Origin: an uncultured Clostridia bacterium | GTDB taxonomy: Bacteria; Bacillota; Clostridia; Christensenellales; Borkfalkiaceae | DNA: 34,903 bases | Reading direction: 5' to 3' | Assembly: GCA_945949395.1 (NCBI GenBank) | Contig: CAMFEK010000022.1 | Location: forward strand, 1 to 34,903 | Shown here: positions 9,245 to 18,383 of the stretch, piece by piece | Layout: every line of letters begins with the position of its first letter | Numbering within the stretch: position 1 is the stretch's first letter | Notes under the pieces: generated by a model | Database searches by the model: none | What the model was told of the DNA's origin: nothing | The model's input: only the letters and a program-made list of their open reading frames with translations | Position numbers and translations under genes: made by a program

Positions 9245-9829
9245 ATGAAAGATATTTTATACGAAGAAAGCGCTATCCCGACCAATTCCGGTCGGGAGGC
9301 TAAGATTTATAACATCTTAAACGTAGCCGGCATTGTATTTTTTGCAATCGCTATCATCTTAATGATACCGGCTTTGCCCGCCGGGTGGGATTATCTGGTT
9401 GGCGATCATTCGCAACAGCAACAGCTCAATTCTTTTCTTTCTGCGGTTTTATTTGCCATGATATTTGTCGTATGCGGCGTTATTTTCATGCTGATAAAAA
9501 AGCGTTTTAACGTCGTTTACGATTATACCTTCGTATCCGGAGAGATTCGCATTTCAAAAGTTACGGGAAACAAGAGAAAATATCTCTATGTGATTACACC
9601 TCGTGAGATTTCCAGAGTCGGAAAGACGAGCGACAGCGCGTATGCTTCTTATCAAGCGCAGAGAATTCGAGAGCTAAAATTCACCTCGAATAAATTTCCG
9701 CAAAAGGGAAAGGATTTTTACTATTTTTACTGTAACGATTCCATGGGTAAAAAAATCTTGATTTTGGAATGTAGAGAAGAGATGATAAGGAACTTATCTA
9801 ACTATGTTTCAAGAGGCATAATGGAGTAA
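9245..9829 (+). CDS. Small two-span membrane protein, unknown function
   Basis: 194 residues with no family I recognise firmly. Two hydrophobic segments lie at about residues 25-46 and 66-86, separated by a short polar loop (GDHSQQQQLNS). They are followed by a soluble C-terminal half of mixed beta character (YDYTFVSGEIRISKV, then KYLYVITPREISRVGK), which resembles a bacterial PH-like membrane-associated domain and possibly the clostridial DUF6106 group. That resemblance is an impression only. The gene fits tightly between carB-dapF (9-base gap) and the desulfurase (3-base gap), so it is co-transcribed. Confidence 0.75.
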   Translation: MKDILYEESAIPTNSGREAKIYNILNVAGIVFFAIAIILMIPALPAGWDYLVGDHSQQQQLNSFLSAVLFAMIFVVCGVIFMLIKKRFNVVYDYTFVSGEIRISKVTGNKRKYLYVITPREISRVGKTSDSAYASYQAQRIRELKFTSNKFPQKGKDFYYFYCNDSMGKKILILECREEMIRNLSNYVSRGIME

Positions 9830-9832
9830 TAT

Positions 9833-10960
9833 ATGATCTATATGGATAACGCCGCGACAACGCGGCCTGATCCCGATGCGCTCAGGCGCGCCGAGATCTA
9901 TTTAACGGAAAAATATTTTAATCCCTCGGGTCTGTATCGCGAGGGATTTGAATTGAATAAAGAATTAGACTCTGCGAGAAAAAATATTCTCTCTTGCATC
10001 GCCGACGAGGAGATTTTTGATCTCATCTTTACCTCTTGCGGGACGGAATCGGATAATACGGCGGTATTTAACTTCGGAAGGAGAGGGAATATCGTAACCA
10101 CGGCGGGGGAGCATTCCGCGATCATATCCACGGTAAACGAACAAAAGAACCGTGGCGTGGAAGTTCGCATCGCGCCGCTCAACGGCGATTCTACGGTCAA
10201 TATCGAGGCGTTGTTGGATTTGATTGACGAAAAGACGAGTTTGGTCTCCGTCATTCACGTCAACAATGAGACGGGTGCGATCAACGACGTAAACGAAATC
10301 GCAAGACTGGCAAAGGAGCGCAATCCGAGAATTATCTTTCATACCGACGGCGTGCAGTCTTTCGGAAAAATTCCTTTCCGAATGCAGAAACATATTGACT
10401 TGTATTCGTTAAGCGCGCATAAGATAGGCGGTTTGAAGGGGATCGGCGCTCTCATTTTCAAAAAGAAGCTCTTGCTCCGTCCCTTTATATTCGGAGGCGG
10501 GCAGGAAAAAGGGAGAAGAAGCGGAACGGAAAATGTTTTCGGAATCAAAACCTTAGAATATGCCTGTGAAAAGAAATTCAAAAACTTGAAAGCGGACGGC
10601 GAAAGGCTTGTCGGTTATAAGGATTTGATGGAAAGAGAATTAAATCCCTCGATTTTTCGAGTGATCTCTCCGAAGAACTCTTCGCCCTATATTCTATGTT
10701 TGTCTGCGTCTAAATGCAGAGGCGAAATCTTGCTTCACATGGCGGATGATGAGGGACTTGTGATAGGAACGGGCTCGGCTTGTTCGTCCAACAGTAAAAC
10801 GAGATATAGCCGCGTGATTTTAGCGAGCGGCTATGATGAAGCGACTGCCGATACGGTGATCCGAATTAGTTTTTCTCCGGAAACGACGCGTGAGGAAGTG
10901 GAAGAGGCTGTTAAAATATTAAATCGCTCTGCAAAGAAATTAGCGGATAAAATGGTGTAA
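9833..10960 (+). CDS. Cysteine desulfurase (NifS/IscS family), probable sulfur donor to ThiI
   Basis: PLP enzyme that removes sulfur from cysteine and carries it as a persulfide. 375 residues, class V aminotransferase fold: MDNAATTRPD at the N-terminus, FTSCGTESDN, HTDGVQSFGKI, SLSAHKIGG with Lys197 as PLP lysine, and GTGSACSSNSK with Cys317 as the persulfide cysteine. GGAG of ATGGAGTAAT serves as ribosome binding site. It lies three bases upstream of thiI. In Bacillus subtilis the neighbouring desulfurase NifZ feeds ThiI for tRNA 4-thiouridine, so the same job is inferred here rather than general Fe-S assembly. Confidence 0.9.
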   Translation: MIYMDNAATTRPDPDALRRAEIYLTEKYFNPSGLYREGFELNKELDSARKNILSCIADEEIFDLIFTSCGTESDNTAVFNFGRRGNIVTTAGEHSAIISTVNEQKNRGVEVRIAPLNGDSTVNIEALLDLIDEKTSLVSVIHVNNETGAINDVNEIARLAKERNPRIIFHTDGVQSFGKIPFRMQKHIDLYSLSAHKIGGLKGIGALIFKKKLLLRPFIFGGGQEKGRRSGTENVFGIKTLEYACEKKFKNLKADGERLVGYKDLMERELNPSIFRVISPKNSSPYILCLSASKCRGEILLHMADDEGLVIGTGSACSSNSKTRYSRVILASGYDEATADTVIRISFSPETTREEVEEAVKILNRSAKKLADKMV

Positions 10961-10963
10961 AAA

Positions 10964-12121
10964 ATGGAAAAAGTTATTATCATTCGATATGCGGAATTAT
11001 TTTTGAAAGGAAAAAACAGAGGTTATTTTGAACGTGCTTTTTCCAACAATATTGAAAAAGCGTTGCAAGGTATTTCTCATGAACTTATCAAGACGAGCGG
11101 AAGATATCTTGTAGAGAATTTCGACGTAGAAGAAACGGAAAAAATTGTTTCAAGACTGAAAAAAGTATTCGGAATCCATACGATGAGTATCGCTTTACGG
11201 GTTTCCTCCTCTATGGCAGATATAGCCGAAGCGGCGAAATCCATCTCTCGCAAAAAGGGGAGATTTAAGGTAGAAACGCATCGAGCTGATAAAAAATTCC
11301 CGATGCATTCCGTAGAAGTCAGCGCGGAAATCGGCGGTCTATTGTTGGAGACGTATCGCGGATTGTCGGTCGATATTCACGAGCCGGAATTTACCGTTTA
11401 CGTCGATATTCGTGAAAACGGTACTACATTGGTCTTTTCTGAATTCTTTGAAGGACCGAACGGAATGCCTGTCGGAACGGCAGGCAGAGGATTGTTGCTG
11501 ATTTCAGGTGGTATCGACAGTCCCGTGGCAGGTCACATGATAGCCAAACGCGGCATGAAGGTGGATTGCTTGCATTTCCACAGTTATCCGTACACGAATA
11601 TGCAGGCGAAAGAAAAGGTTGTTGATCTTGCAAAAACCCTTGCAAGTTACGAGGGTGGCTTAAATCTTTATATTGTGTCCGTAACGAAAATTCAGGAGGC
11701 GATCCACGAACATTGCGCGGAAGATTTAATGGTAACGCTTTTGCGCCGTTTCATGTTCAGAATAGCGGAAAGGCTCGCCAAAAATACTTCTCATCAATGC
11801 CTCATTACCGGTGAAAGCTTGGGGCAGGTGGCAAGCCAAACGATTGAAGGGATGACCTCCTCGAATTCCGTCGTGCAAGATCTGCCTATCTTACGTCCGT
11901 TGGTCGGTTTTGATAAAAACGAAATTATTGAGCGTTCTGTGGCGATGGGGGCGTATGAAATTTCTATTTTGCCCTATGAGGATTGCTGTACGGTATTCTT
12001 GCCAAAGTATCCCGCTATACGTCCTAAAATGAACTATATTTTAGAGGAAGAAGCAAAGCTCGACGTAGACGGATTGATAAAAGAAGCCTTTGAAACGATC
12101 GAAAAGATTGAAATCAAATAG
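10964..12121 (+). CDS. thiI: tRNA 4-thiouridine synthase (ThiI), rhodanese-less type
   Basis: Makes 4-thiouridine at position 8 of tRNA. 385 residues: N-terminal ferredoxin-like domain (IIRYAELFLKGKNR), THUMP domain to about residue 165, and a PP-loop AMPylation domain starting with LISGGIDSPVAG near residue 179. The protein ends without the rhodanese extension of the Escherichia coli enzyme, as in most Bacillota, where the desulfurase passes sulfur directly; this agrees with the desulfurase gene just upstream. It is the last gene of the series and converges with the penicillin-binding protein gene only 10 bases away. Confidence 0.95.
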   Translation: MEKVIIIRYAELFLKGKNRGYFERAFSNNIEKALQGISHELIKTSGRYLVENFDVEETEKIVSRLKKVFGIHTMSIALRVSSSMADIAEAAKSISRKKGRFKVETHRADKKFPMHSVEVSAEIGGLLLETYRGLSVDIHEPEFTVYVDIRENGTTLVFSEFFEGPNGMPVGTAGRGLLLISGGIDSPVAGHMIAKRGMKVDCLHFHSYPYTNMQAKEKVVDLAKTLASYEGGLNLYIVSVTKIQEAIHEHCAEDLMVTLLRRFMFRIAERLAKNTSHQCLITGESLGQVASQTIEGMTSSNSVVQDLPILRPLVGFDKNEIIERSVAMGAYEISILPYEDCCTVFLPKYPAIRPKMNYILEEEAKLDVDGLIKEAFETIEKIEIK

Positions 12122-12131
12122 AATTATGAAT

Positions 12132-14363
12132 TTATTCATTCCACCATTCTTTTGATTGAATCGGATTATTATGAATATCAGGTTGAATATCACGGAAGTT
12201 TTCTTTCGTGATATTTGTTTTTATTTTCGGTAAGACGTATTTTTTTCCCGTGTGTCCCTTATAAATAGGGGAGAGAGTATACGTGTATATTTGGTCATTC
12301 TCAATCTCGGAATCCTTAAAAAGACTATCATCAGAATAGGATGTAACGACATTTCCATATTTATCCTTTCGTCTGACACAATATATAAGGTAGTCTGCGT
12401 GACATACTTTAATATATATTGTATTGCCATCGTAATGAATTTCCGGGGTTTTGAGAAAGGTTGGACTACTGTATTTTGTCGAAACGACCTTTGGTTGATT
12501 GAATTTAGAGAAGACTTCTTGAACTGTTTTATATTTCGGAGCTTTTGGATCGCTTTGTATAATTGTATGATTATTAAAATATTCATCTGTATCAATGAAT
12601 AAATTTACAATGTTTTCCGATCGTTCAATCTCTTTTGGTTGTGTATTTTTATACAAATATTCTAAGATTATTTTATTTATGATGCAAGGAATTCCTCCGC
12701 CCGTCGTCGATACGGGAGTATAGTCGCTATTTCCCAACCAAACGCCTACGGTATCATTTTTTGTATAACTGATGGTGTAGGCGTCGATGTTACGTTCCTG
12801 TGTTCCGCTCGTTCCCGTCTTTGCATACACCGTATAGGGCAACTCTTTCATTTTTTTCGCGGTGCCCGATAAAACGGTTTCTCGCGTCATATTATTTAAC
12901 AAAGATACCGTTTCATTGCTGAATACCTTTCTTTTTTTCTCCTTCCTCTCGTATACCGTTTTATTTCCCTTCGTTATTTTTCGTATCCAAGCGTAGGGCA
13001 TAAAATATCCTTCATGGGTAAAGGTTCCGTATGCCGATATCATGTCTGACAGGGGATATCCTTCTTTGACGCCGCCCAAAGCAAGGGCCAACGAACGATC
13101 TTCCTTCTCGAGGGGCAAATTCAATTGATTCAAGTAGTAACAGGCTTTTTCAATATTCAGTTCGTTCAAAATCTTCACGGCGGGAACGTTTAAGCTCTCC
13201 GCCAAAGCTTTTCTTGCGCTCACGTATCCATTATACTTTTGATTGAAATTGACAGGGGAATAACCGTTGAAATCGGTTTTTTCATCTAATATAGGCGTGG
13301 CGGGGCAAATGAGCTCTTCTTCCAGCGCGGGAGCGTATACGGCAAGCGGTTTTATCGTCGATCCCGGAGAGCGCTTGAGCGCGGTTCCCGCCGTCGAATA
13401 AAAGGCTTTGAAACTACTGTTTTCATTATTGCCCACGGCGCAAATAACGTCTGAATCGATATCCGCCGTAATCGCTTTTAGCTGATTTTGCAGGTCTTGA
13501 TCCAAATAGGTGTAAATGGCGATATCGCCGTACATATCGTTTTCTAATATCGAATCCGTCTGATCCATGACTTCCTTTATATAGGCGTCTTCGTTTGTGT
13601 GACCGCTCTTTTCGGGCAGACTTTCTTTTATTGCCATTTGTTTCTCTCTTTCGTTTATAACATTTTGATGATATAACTTTGTAATGATATAATCTCTTCT
13701 ATTTTTACAACTTTCAGGGTTCAAAAACGGAGAATAGTTTTTGGGTGAGCGTATGATTCCGGCAAGAAGTGCGCTTTCGGCGATTGTCAGATCTTTTGGC
13801 GTTTTTTCAAAATAATAAGTAGATGCGTCCGCGATCCCGAAACAGTTATGACCGAAATAGATCGTGTTGAGATACATTTCTAAGATTTCTTGCTTGGTAT
13901 ATCTTTTTTCTAATTCTTTTGTGAGTTTGATCTCTTTTAATTTTCGCTTGATGGTTTTTTCGCCTGTCAGGTGGGTGTTTTTGATGAGTTGTTGGGAGAT
14001 GGTAGAAGCTCCTTCCTTAAAAGAATGACTTTTTATATTTTTTATCGAGGCGCCTAATATGCGTTTATAATCCAAGCCGTGATGGGTAAAAAATCGTTTA
14101 TCCTCAATACAGCAAAATGCCTGAACGGTGATTTTGGGAACGTCGTCTATCTTGACGGCGTTCTTGTTTCCGATCAAAGAGACTTCCTTGACGAGAGTAT
14201 CATTTTGATCGTATATTTCGATTCTATTTTGAACGGTTTTTAACTTTGATTCGTCGAAGTGCGCGTCCTTTGTCATCACGTGGAAAGTTAGAAGAGAAAA
14301 GAGAGGAATTGAAAAGAAAAGAGCGCATAGCGTAATCAAGAAAATTTTGAAAAATTTTGCCAT
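12132..14363 (-). CDS. Class A penicillin-binding protein (transglycosylase-transpeptidase)
   Basis: Polymerises and crosslinks peptidoglycan outside the membrane. 743 residues: a short cytoplasmic start, one membrane span at about residues 6-27, a GT51 glycosyltransferase domain (catalytic Glu87 in EDKRFFTHHG, GASTISQQLIKN, KRKLKEIKL) and a transpeptidase domain with S335-T-I-K338, S390-L-N and K515-T-G. A C-terminal extension of roughly 100 residues (after about 620) looks like a small beta domain. It lies alone on the opposite strand, interrupting an otherwise + strand block. No clear Shine-Dalgarno is seen before the ATG. The sequence looks more AT-rich than its neighbours, which may hint at a separate origin, but this was not measured. 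Confidence 0.95.
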   Translation of the reverse strand: MAKFFKIFLITLCALFFSIPLFSLLTFHVMTKDAHFDESKLKTVQNRIEIYDQNDTLVKEVSLIGNKNAVKIDDVPKITVQAFCCIEDKRFFTHHGLDYKRILGASIKNIKSHSFKEGASTISQQLIKNTHLTGEKTIKRKLKEIKLTKELEKRYTKQEILEMYLNTIYFGHNCFGIADASTYYFEKTPKDLTIAESALLAGIIRSPKNYSPFLNPESCKNRRDYIITKLYHQNVINEREKQMAIKESLPEKSGHTNEDAYIKEVMDQTDSILENDMYGDIAIYTYLDQDLQNQLKAITADIDSDVICAVGNNENSSFKAFYSTAGTALKRSPGSTIKPLAVYAPALEEELICPATPILDEKTDFNGYSPVNFNQKYNGYVSARKALAESLNVPAVKILNELNIEKACYYLNQLNLPLEKEDRSLALALGGVKEGYPLSDMISAYGTFTHEGYFMPYAWIRKITKGNKTVYERKEKKRKVFSNETVSLLNNMTRETVLSGTAKKMKELPYTVYAKTGTSGTQERNIDAYTISYTKNDTVGVWLGNSDYTPVSTTGGGIPCIINKIILEYLYKNTQPKEIERSENIVNLFIDTDEYFNNHTIIQSDPKAPKYKTVQEVFSKFNQPKVVSTKYSSPTFLKTPEIHYDGNTIYIKVCHADYLIYCVRRKDKYGNVVTSYSDDSLFKDSEIENDQIYTYTLSPIYKGHTGKKYVLPKIKTNITKENFRDIQPDIHNNPIQSKEWWNE

Positions 14364-14404
14364 GAAGTTAGTTTGAATTATTTTATTTTAATTATTTGAA
14401 AGAG

Positions 14405-14433
14405 TTGAATTTTTTCTCAAAAAAGCGTATAAT
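14405..14433 (+). promoter_or_regulatory. Promoter of the miaB-mutS-mutL-miaA block
   Basis: TTGAAT (14405-14410), 17-base spacer, TATAAT (14428-14433). The expected start of transcription is about 14440, which leaves about 22 bases of leader before the ATG at 14462. This rules out the upstream TTG (14396) and ATG (14432) as the miaB start. Confidence 0.8.
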
Positions 14434-14461
14434 GGAGAAAATAAATTCACGACGGGATATT

Positions 14462-15781
14462 ATGGACAAAAAATATACGATCATAACTTACGGCTGCCAA
14501 ATGAACGTGCACGAATCTGAAAAGATGGCGGGTATTCTCGTAAGAATGGGTTATCAAGAGACCAAGAATCAAGAAGAAGCCGATTTGATTTTATTCAATA
14601 CTTGCTGTATTCGGGAGAATGCGGAAAATCATGCGTTTGGCAACATCGGAAACTTAAAAAAATTGAAGAAAAAGAATCCCGATTTGATTATCGCAGTCGG
14701 CGGCTGTATGCCCCAGGAAAAAGGAAAACCGGAGCTTTTGAAACAAAAGTTTCCCTTTATCGATATCATCTTCGGAAATTTGAATCTGAACGATTTGGAA
14801 AATCTTATTTTGCGGAAACAGATACAGAAAAAATCTGTCGTTGATGTGCAGGAAAAGGAAGGGGCTATCGTTGAGAATGAAGAGCCTTTCCGTACAAGCT
14901 ATCCCAACGCTTGGGTAAATATCATGTACGGTTGCAATAATTTTTGCACCTATTGCATTGTGCCTTACGTCAGAGGAAGAGAGCGTTCCAGAACGCCTGA
15001 GGCGATCCTTGCCGAGTGCGAAACGCTTGTAAAAAAGGGGTATAAAGAGATCACGCTGTTAGGTCAGAACGTAAACTCCTACGGCAACGACGGCGTAACG
15101 GATATGAAATTTCCCGAACTTTTATCCAAGGTTGCGGCAATTCCCGGAGATTTCCGCGTGCGTTTCATGACGAGTCACCCCAAGGATTTTACGGAGGATC
15201 TCGTTCGGGTAATCGCGGCAAACGATAAAATATGTCACTTGGTGCATTTGCCCGTGCAGAGCGGTTCCGATAAAATCTTGCAGAAGATGAATAGACGATA
15301 TTCTTCCGGCGAATATCGTGAAAAGGTTAAAATGCTCAAGTCTATTATCCCCGATTGCGAGATCACGAGCGATCTTATCGTCGGTTTTCCGGGCGAGACG
15401 GAGGAAGATTTTCTCGACACGTTGGCTTTGGCGAAAGACGTGGATTTTGTCTCTGCGTTTACCTTCGTTTATTCCAAGCGCACGGGAACGAAGGCGGCTA
15501 CGATGCCCGATCAGATTCCGGAAGCGGTTCAAAAAGACCGTATTATGCGCTTGGTGGATACGATAAACGAGTTGACGAGGAAAAAATCGGAAACTTATAT
15601 CGGAAAGACCGTCAAAATTTTGGTCGAAGATTTCGACGAAAAGAGGGGAATGTATTTAGGCAGAGACGAATACGGAAGAATGGCTTATTTCAAGAGTGAA
15701 AGCAATATCATCGGAGAATTTGTCCGCGTCGCCATAAGGCAAGCCAACGGCATTTCTTTGATGGGCGATTTGGTCGAGTGA
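14462..15781 (+). CDS. miaB: tRNA-2-methylthio-N6-dimethylallyladenosine synthase (MiaB)
   Basis: Radical-SAM methylthiotransferase acting on i6A37 of tRNA after MiaA. Starting at 14462 gives 439 residues, the usual MiaB length. The N-terminal UPF0004 domain holds the auxiliary cluster cysteines Cys12 (GCQMN), Cys48 and Cys82. The radical-SAM cluster is Cys158-x3-Cys162-x2-Cys165 (GCNNFCTYC), followed by PYVRGRERSR, which is typical of MiaB rather than MtaB or RimO. A TRAM domain ends the protein. An upstream TTG in the same frame would add 22 residues but overlaps the promoter. The ribosome binding site at the chosen start is poor (GACGGGAT). miaA, the preceding enzyme of the pathway, is in the same operon. 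Confidence 0.94.
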   Translation: MDKKYTIITYGCQMNVHESEKMAGILVRMGYQETKNQEEADLILFNTCCIRENAENHAFGNIGNLKKLKKKNPDLIIAVGGCMPQEKGKPELLKQKFPFIDIIFGNLNLNDLENLILRKQIQKKSVVDVQEKEGAIVENEEPFRTSYPNAWVNIMYGCNNFCTYCIVPYVRGRERSRTPEAILAECETLVKKGYKEITLLGQNVNSYGNDGVTDMKFPELLSKVAAIPGDFRVRFMTSHPKDFTEDLVRVIAANDKICHLVHLPVQSGSDKILQKMNRRYSSGEYREKVKMLKSIIPDCEITSDLIVGFPGETEEDFLDTLALAKDVDFVSAFTFVYSKRTGTKAATMPDQIPEAVQKDRIMRLVDTINELTRKKSETYIGKTVKILVEDFDEKRGMYLGRDEYGRMAYFKSESNIIGEFVRVAIRQANGISLMGDLVE

Positions 15782-15797
15782 GAGAGGGGTTTTAATT

Positions 15798-18377
15798 ATG
15801 GCGTTATCCGGAATGATGCAACATTACCTTTCCATGAAGGAAAAATATCCTGACTGCATTCTCTTTTACCGTTTGGGCGATTTCTACGAGATGTTTTTTG
15901 ACGATGCCGTAAAGGTGTCGAAAATGTTGGAACTCACCCTCACGGGACGCGACTGCGGATTGGAGGAGCGAGCGCCCATGTGCGGCGTTCCTTTTCATGC
16001 TGCGGATAATTATATCGCAAGATTAGTCGAACAGGGTGAAAAGGTCGCTATCTGCGAGCAGCTTACCGATCCTGCGTTGACGAAGTCGGGCGAACTCGTT
16101 CAGCGCGACGTCGTTCGGATCGTTTCCGCGGGAACGATAACGGAAAATTCTCTTTTAGACGAGAGTAAAAACAACTATCTCGCTTGCCTGTATAAGAGCG
16201 GCGAATGTATAGCGATTGCCTGGACGGATATCACGACGGGCGAATTTTGCACGACGCAATATGAGGGAGAAAAATGTATTCAGAGCGCGGTGGACGAGCT
16301 TTGTCGACTCTCCGTGGCGGAAGTGATCTGCAATGAAGAGATGTTACTTTGTTCAAGGGACATTTCCGAAATTCGCCATCATATTCTTCCCGCTTTTTCC
16401 AACTATTTCGAATGGGCTTTTAACTTAAAGCACGCCGAGAAGAATCTCTTGGAGCAATGCAAAGTACTTTCGCTCGGCGTTTACGGGTTGACGGGAAAGG
16501 ACGCCTGCGTGGCGGCATCTGGCGCTTTGATAGAGTATTTGAAGGATACGCAAAAGCATTCTTTAAGCAATATCAATGCCATTCAGTATTTGAAAAACGA
16601 TAACTATATGATTTTGGATGCGAATGCGATAAGAAATCTGGAACTTGTCCGTTCTCATTCGGAGAATAAAAAATACGGAACGCTCCTTTGGCTTTTGGAT
16701 AAGACAAAGACGGGTATGGGCGCGAGAATGCTGTATAATATGGTCTTGTCGCCCATGAACGATAAGGAATCCATCGAATATCGCTTGGACGGCGTGGAGG
16801 AATTGTATCATTCTACTGTCATGAGAATGGGCATTTCCGATATGTTAAGAGGCATCAGGGACGTAGAACGCCTTGCGGGGAAGATCTCTAACGGAAACTT
16901 TTTGCCGCGTGATTGTATAGCGTTATCCTCCTCGCTCTCTTGCGTTCCTTCCATAAAATTTCAGCTTGCAGGGTTTACATCCAAAATTATTCGGGATATC
17001 GACGAAGGGCTCGTCGAGATGAACGACATCGTTTCTCTTTTGCAAAATGCCATCGATGAAAATCCGCCTGCGGCGATGAAGGACGGCGGATATATCAAGA
17101 GCGGGTATAGTAGGGAATTAGACGAACTGCGAAGTATAAAATCCAACGCAAAACAGATCCTTGCGGATATGGAAGCTCGCGAACGAGAGCGGACGGGAAT
17201 CCCCAAGCTCAAGATAGGCTTTAACCGCGTATTCGGTTATTATATCGAGATTTCCAAATCATACGTTGGCATGGCGCCCGAAAACTATATTCGCCGACAA
17301 ACGCTGACGACGGGGGAACGGTACGTTACGCCCGAACTGAAAGAGTTGGAGACGAAGATATTAAACAGCGAATCCGCCGCCTTAAAAATAGAAGCGGATA
17401 TCTTCCAGAATATCAAAGAGATTCTTTTGCAGAATATCAAGCTGTTGCAAAGAATCGCGGGAAGCATCGCTCTTTTGGACTGCATCACGGCGCTCGCGTG
17501 CGTGGCGAAGGACAATAAGTACGTCAGACCGAGCATTTTACCTTCCGAATGCGCGCTGAAAGTGGTAGAAGGCAGACATCCCGTCGTAGAAGCCATCGCG
17601 AAGGAACGTTTTATTCCCAACGACGTACTTCTCGATAACGGTGAGAACCGCACCATGGTCATAACGGGACCGAATATGGCAGGGAAGAGTACTTATATGC
17701 GGCAGACGGCGCTCATCGTCTTAATGGCGCATATCGGCTCTTTCGTCCCGGCAAAGGAAGCGGCTATTCCCCTCGTGGATCGAATCTTTACGAGAGTCGG
17801 CGCGAGCGATAATCTCATTCTCGATCAGAGTACCTTTATGGTGGAAATGACGGAAGTGGCGCAGATTTTGCTAAACGCTACTTCCCGCAGTCTTTTGATT
17901 TTGGACGAAGTCGGCAGGGGAACTTCCACTTACGACGGGTTGAGCATTGCGTGGTCTGTGATAGAATTTTTGACGGAACATATAAAAGCCAAAACGATGT
18001 TCGCTACGCATTATCATGAACTCACCGAGTTGGAAGGAAAATTCGAAGGGGTTAAGAATTATCGTATCACGGTAAAAGAAATGGCGGGCGGAATCGTATT
18101 CTTACGAAAGATCGTTCGCGGCGGAGCCAACAGAAGTTTCGGTATCGAAGTGGCGTCGCTCGCGGGCGTGCCGAAAGCGGTGACCGAACGGGCAAAGAAA
18201 ATTTTGCTTTCTCTTGAGAAGAACGATATCGCAAAGGGAAAGACGACCTTCTTAGAGGAAAAAAAAGAGAAGGAAAAGAGCGAAGTGGAAAGAATACTTG
18301 CCGATACGGATATCAACAGTCTATCGCCCATACAGGCGTTAATGCTGCTATCCGACCTAAAAGAAAAAATAAAATAA
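15798..18377 (+). CDS. mutS: DNA mismatch repair protein MutS
   Basis: Recognises mismatches and recruits MutL. 859 residues. The N-terminal mismatch-binding domain shows the Phe-x-Glu motif (YRLGDFYEMFFDDA); connector, lever and clamp domains follow. The ATPase has GPNMAGKSTYMRQ near residue 624 (Walker A), LLILDEVGRGTSTYDG (Walker B and signature) and ATHYHEL. It is the MutS1 type, not MutS2, since it has the mismatch domain and no Smr domain. AGAGGGG precedes the ATG. mutL follows six bases after the stop. Confidence 0.97.
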   Translation: MALSGMMQHYLSMKEKYPDCILFYRLGDFYEMFFDDAVKVSKMLELTLTGRDCGLEERAPMCGVPFHAADNYIARLVEQGEKVAICEQLTDPALTKSGELVQRDVVRIVSAGTITENSLLDESKNNYLACLYKSGECIAIAWTDITTGEFCTTQYEGEKCIQSAVDELCRLSVAEVICNEEMLLCSRDISEIRHHILPAFSNYFEWAFNLKHAEKNLLEQCKVLSLGVYGLTGKDACVAASGALIEYLKDTQKHSLSNINAIQYLKNDNYMILDANAIRNLELVRSHSENKKYGTLLWLLDKTKTGMGARMLYNMVLSPMNDKESIEYRLDGVEELYHSTVMRMGISDMLRGIRDVERLAGKISNGNFLPRDCIALSSSLSCVPSIKFQLAGFTSKIIRDIDEGLVEMNDIVSLLQNAIDENPPAAMKDGGYIKSGYSRELDELRSIKSNAKQILADMEARERERTGIPKLKIGFNRVFGYYIEISKSYVGMAPENYIRRQTLTTGERYVTPELKELETKILNSESAALKIEADIFQNIKEILLQNIKLLQRIAGSIALLDCITALACVAKDNKYVRPSILPSECALKVVEGRHPVVEAIAKERFIPNDVLLDNGENRTMVITGPNMAGKSTYMRQTALIVLMAHIGSFVPAKEAAIPLVDRIFTRVGASDNLILDQSTFMVEMTEVAQILLNATSRSLLILDEVGRGTSTYDGLSIAWSVIEFLTEHIKAKTMFATHYHELTELEGKFEGVKNYRITVKEMAGGIVFLRKIVRGGANRSFGIEVASLAGVPKAVTERAKKILLSLEKNDIAKGKTTFLEEKKEKEKSEVERILADTDINSLSPIQALMLLSDLKEKIK

Positions 18378-18383
18378 CAGACT

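Noticed and set aside
12252..12602. 116-codon + strand ORF
   Set aside because: Antisense to the C-terminal part of the penicillin-binding protein gene, with no ribosome binding site or recognisable content.
14396..14461. Upstream TTG start for miaB adding 22 residues
   Set aside because: The extension overlaps the TTGAAT-17-TATAAT promoter; MiaB proteins normally begin close to the GCQMN motif, as with the 14462 start.
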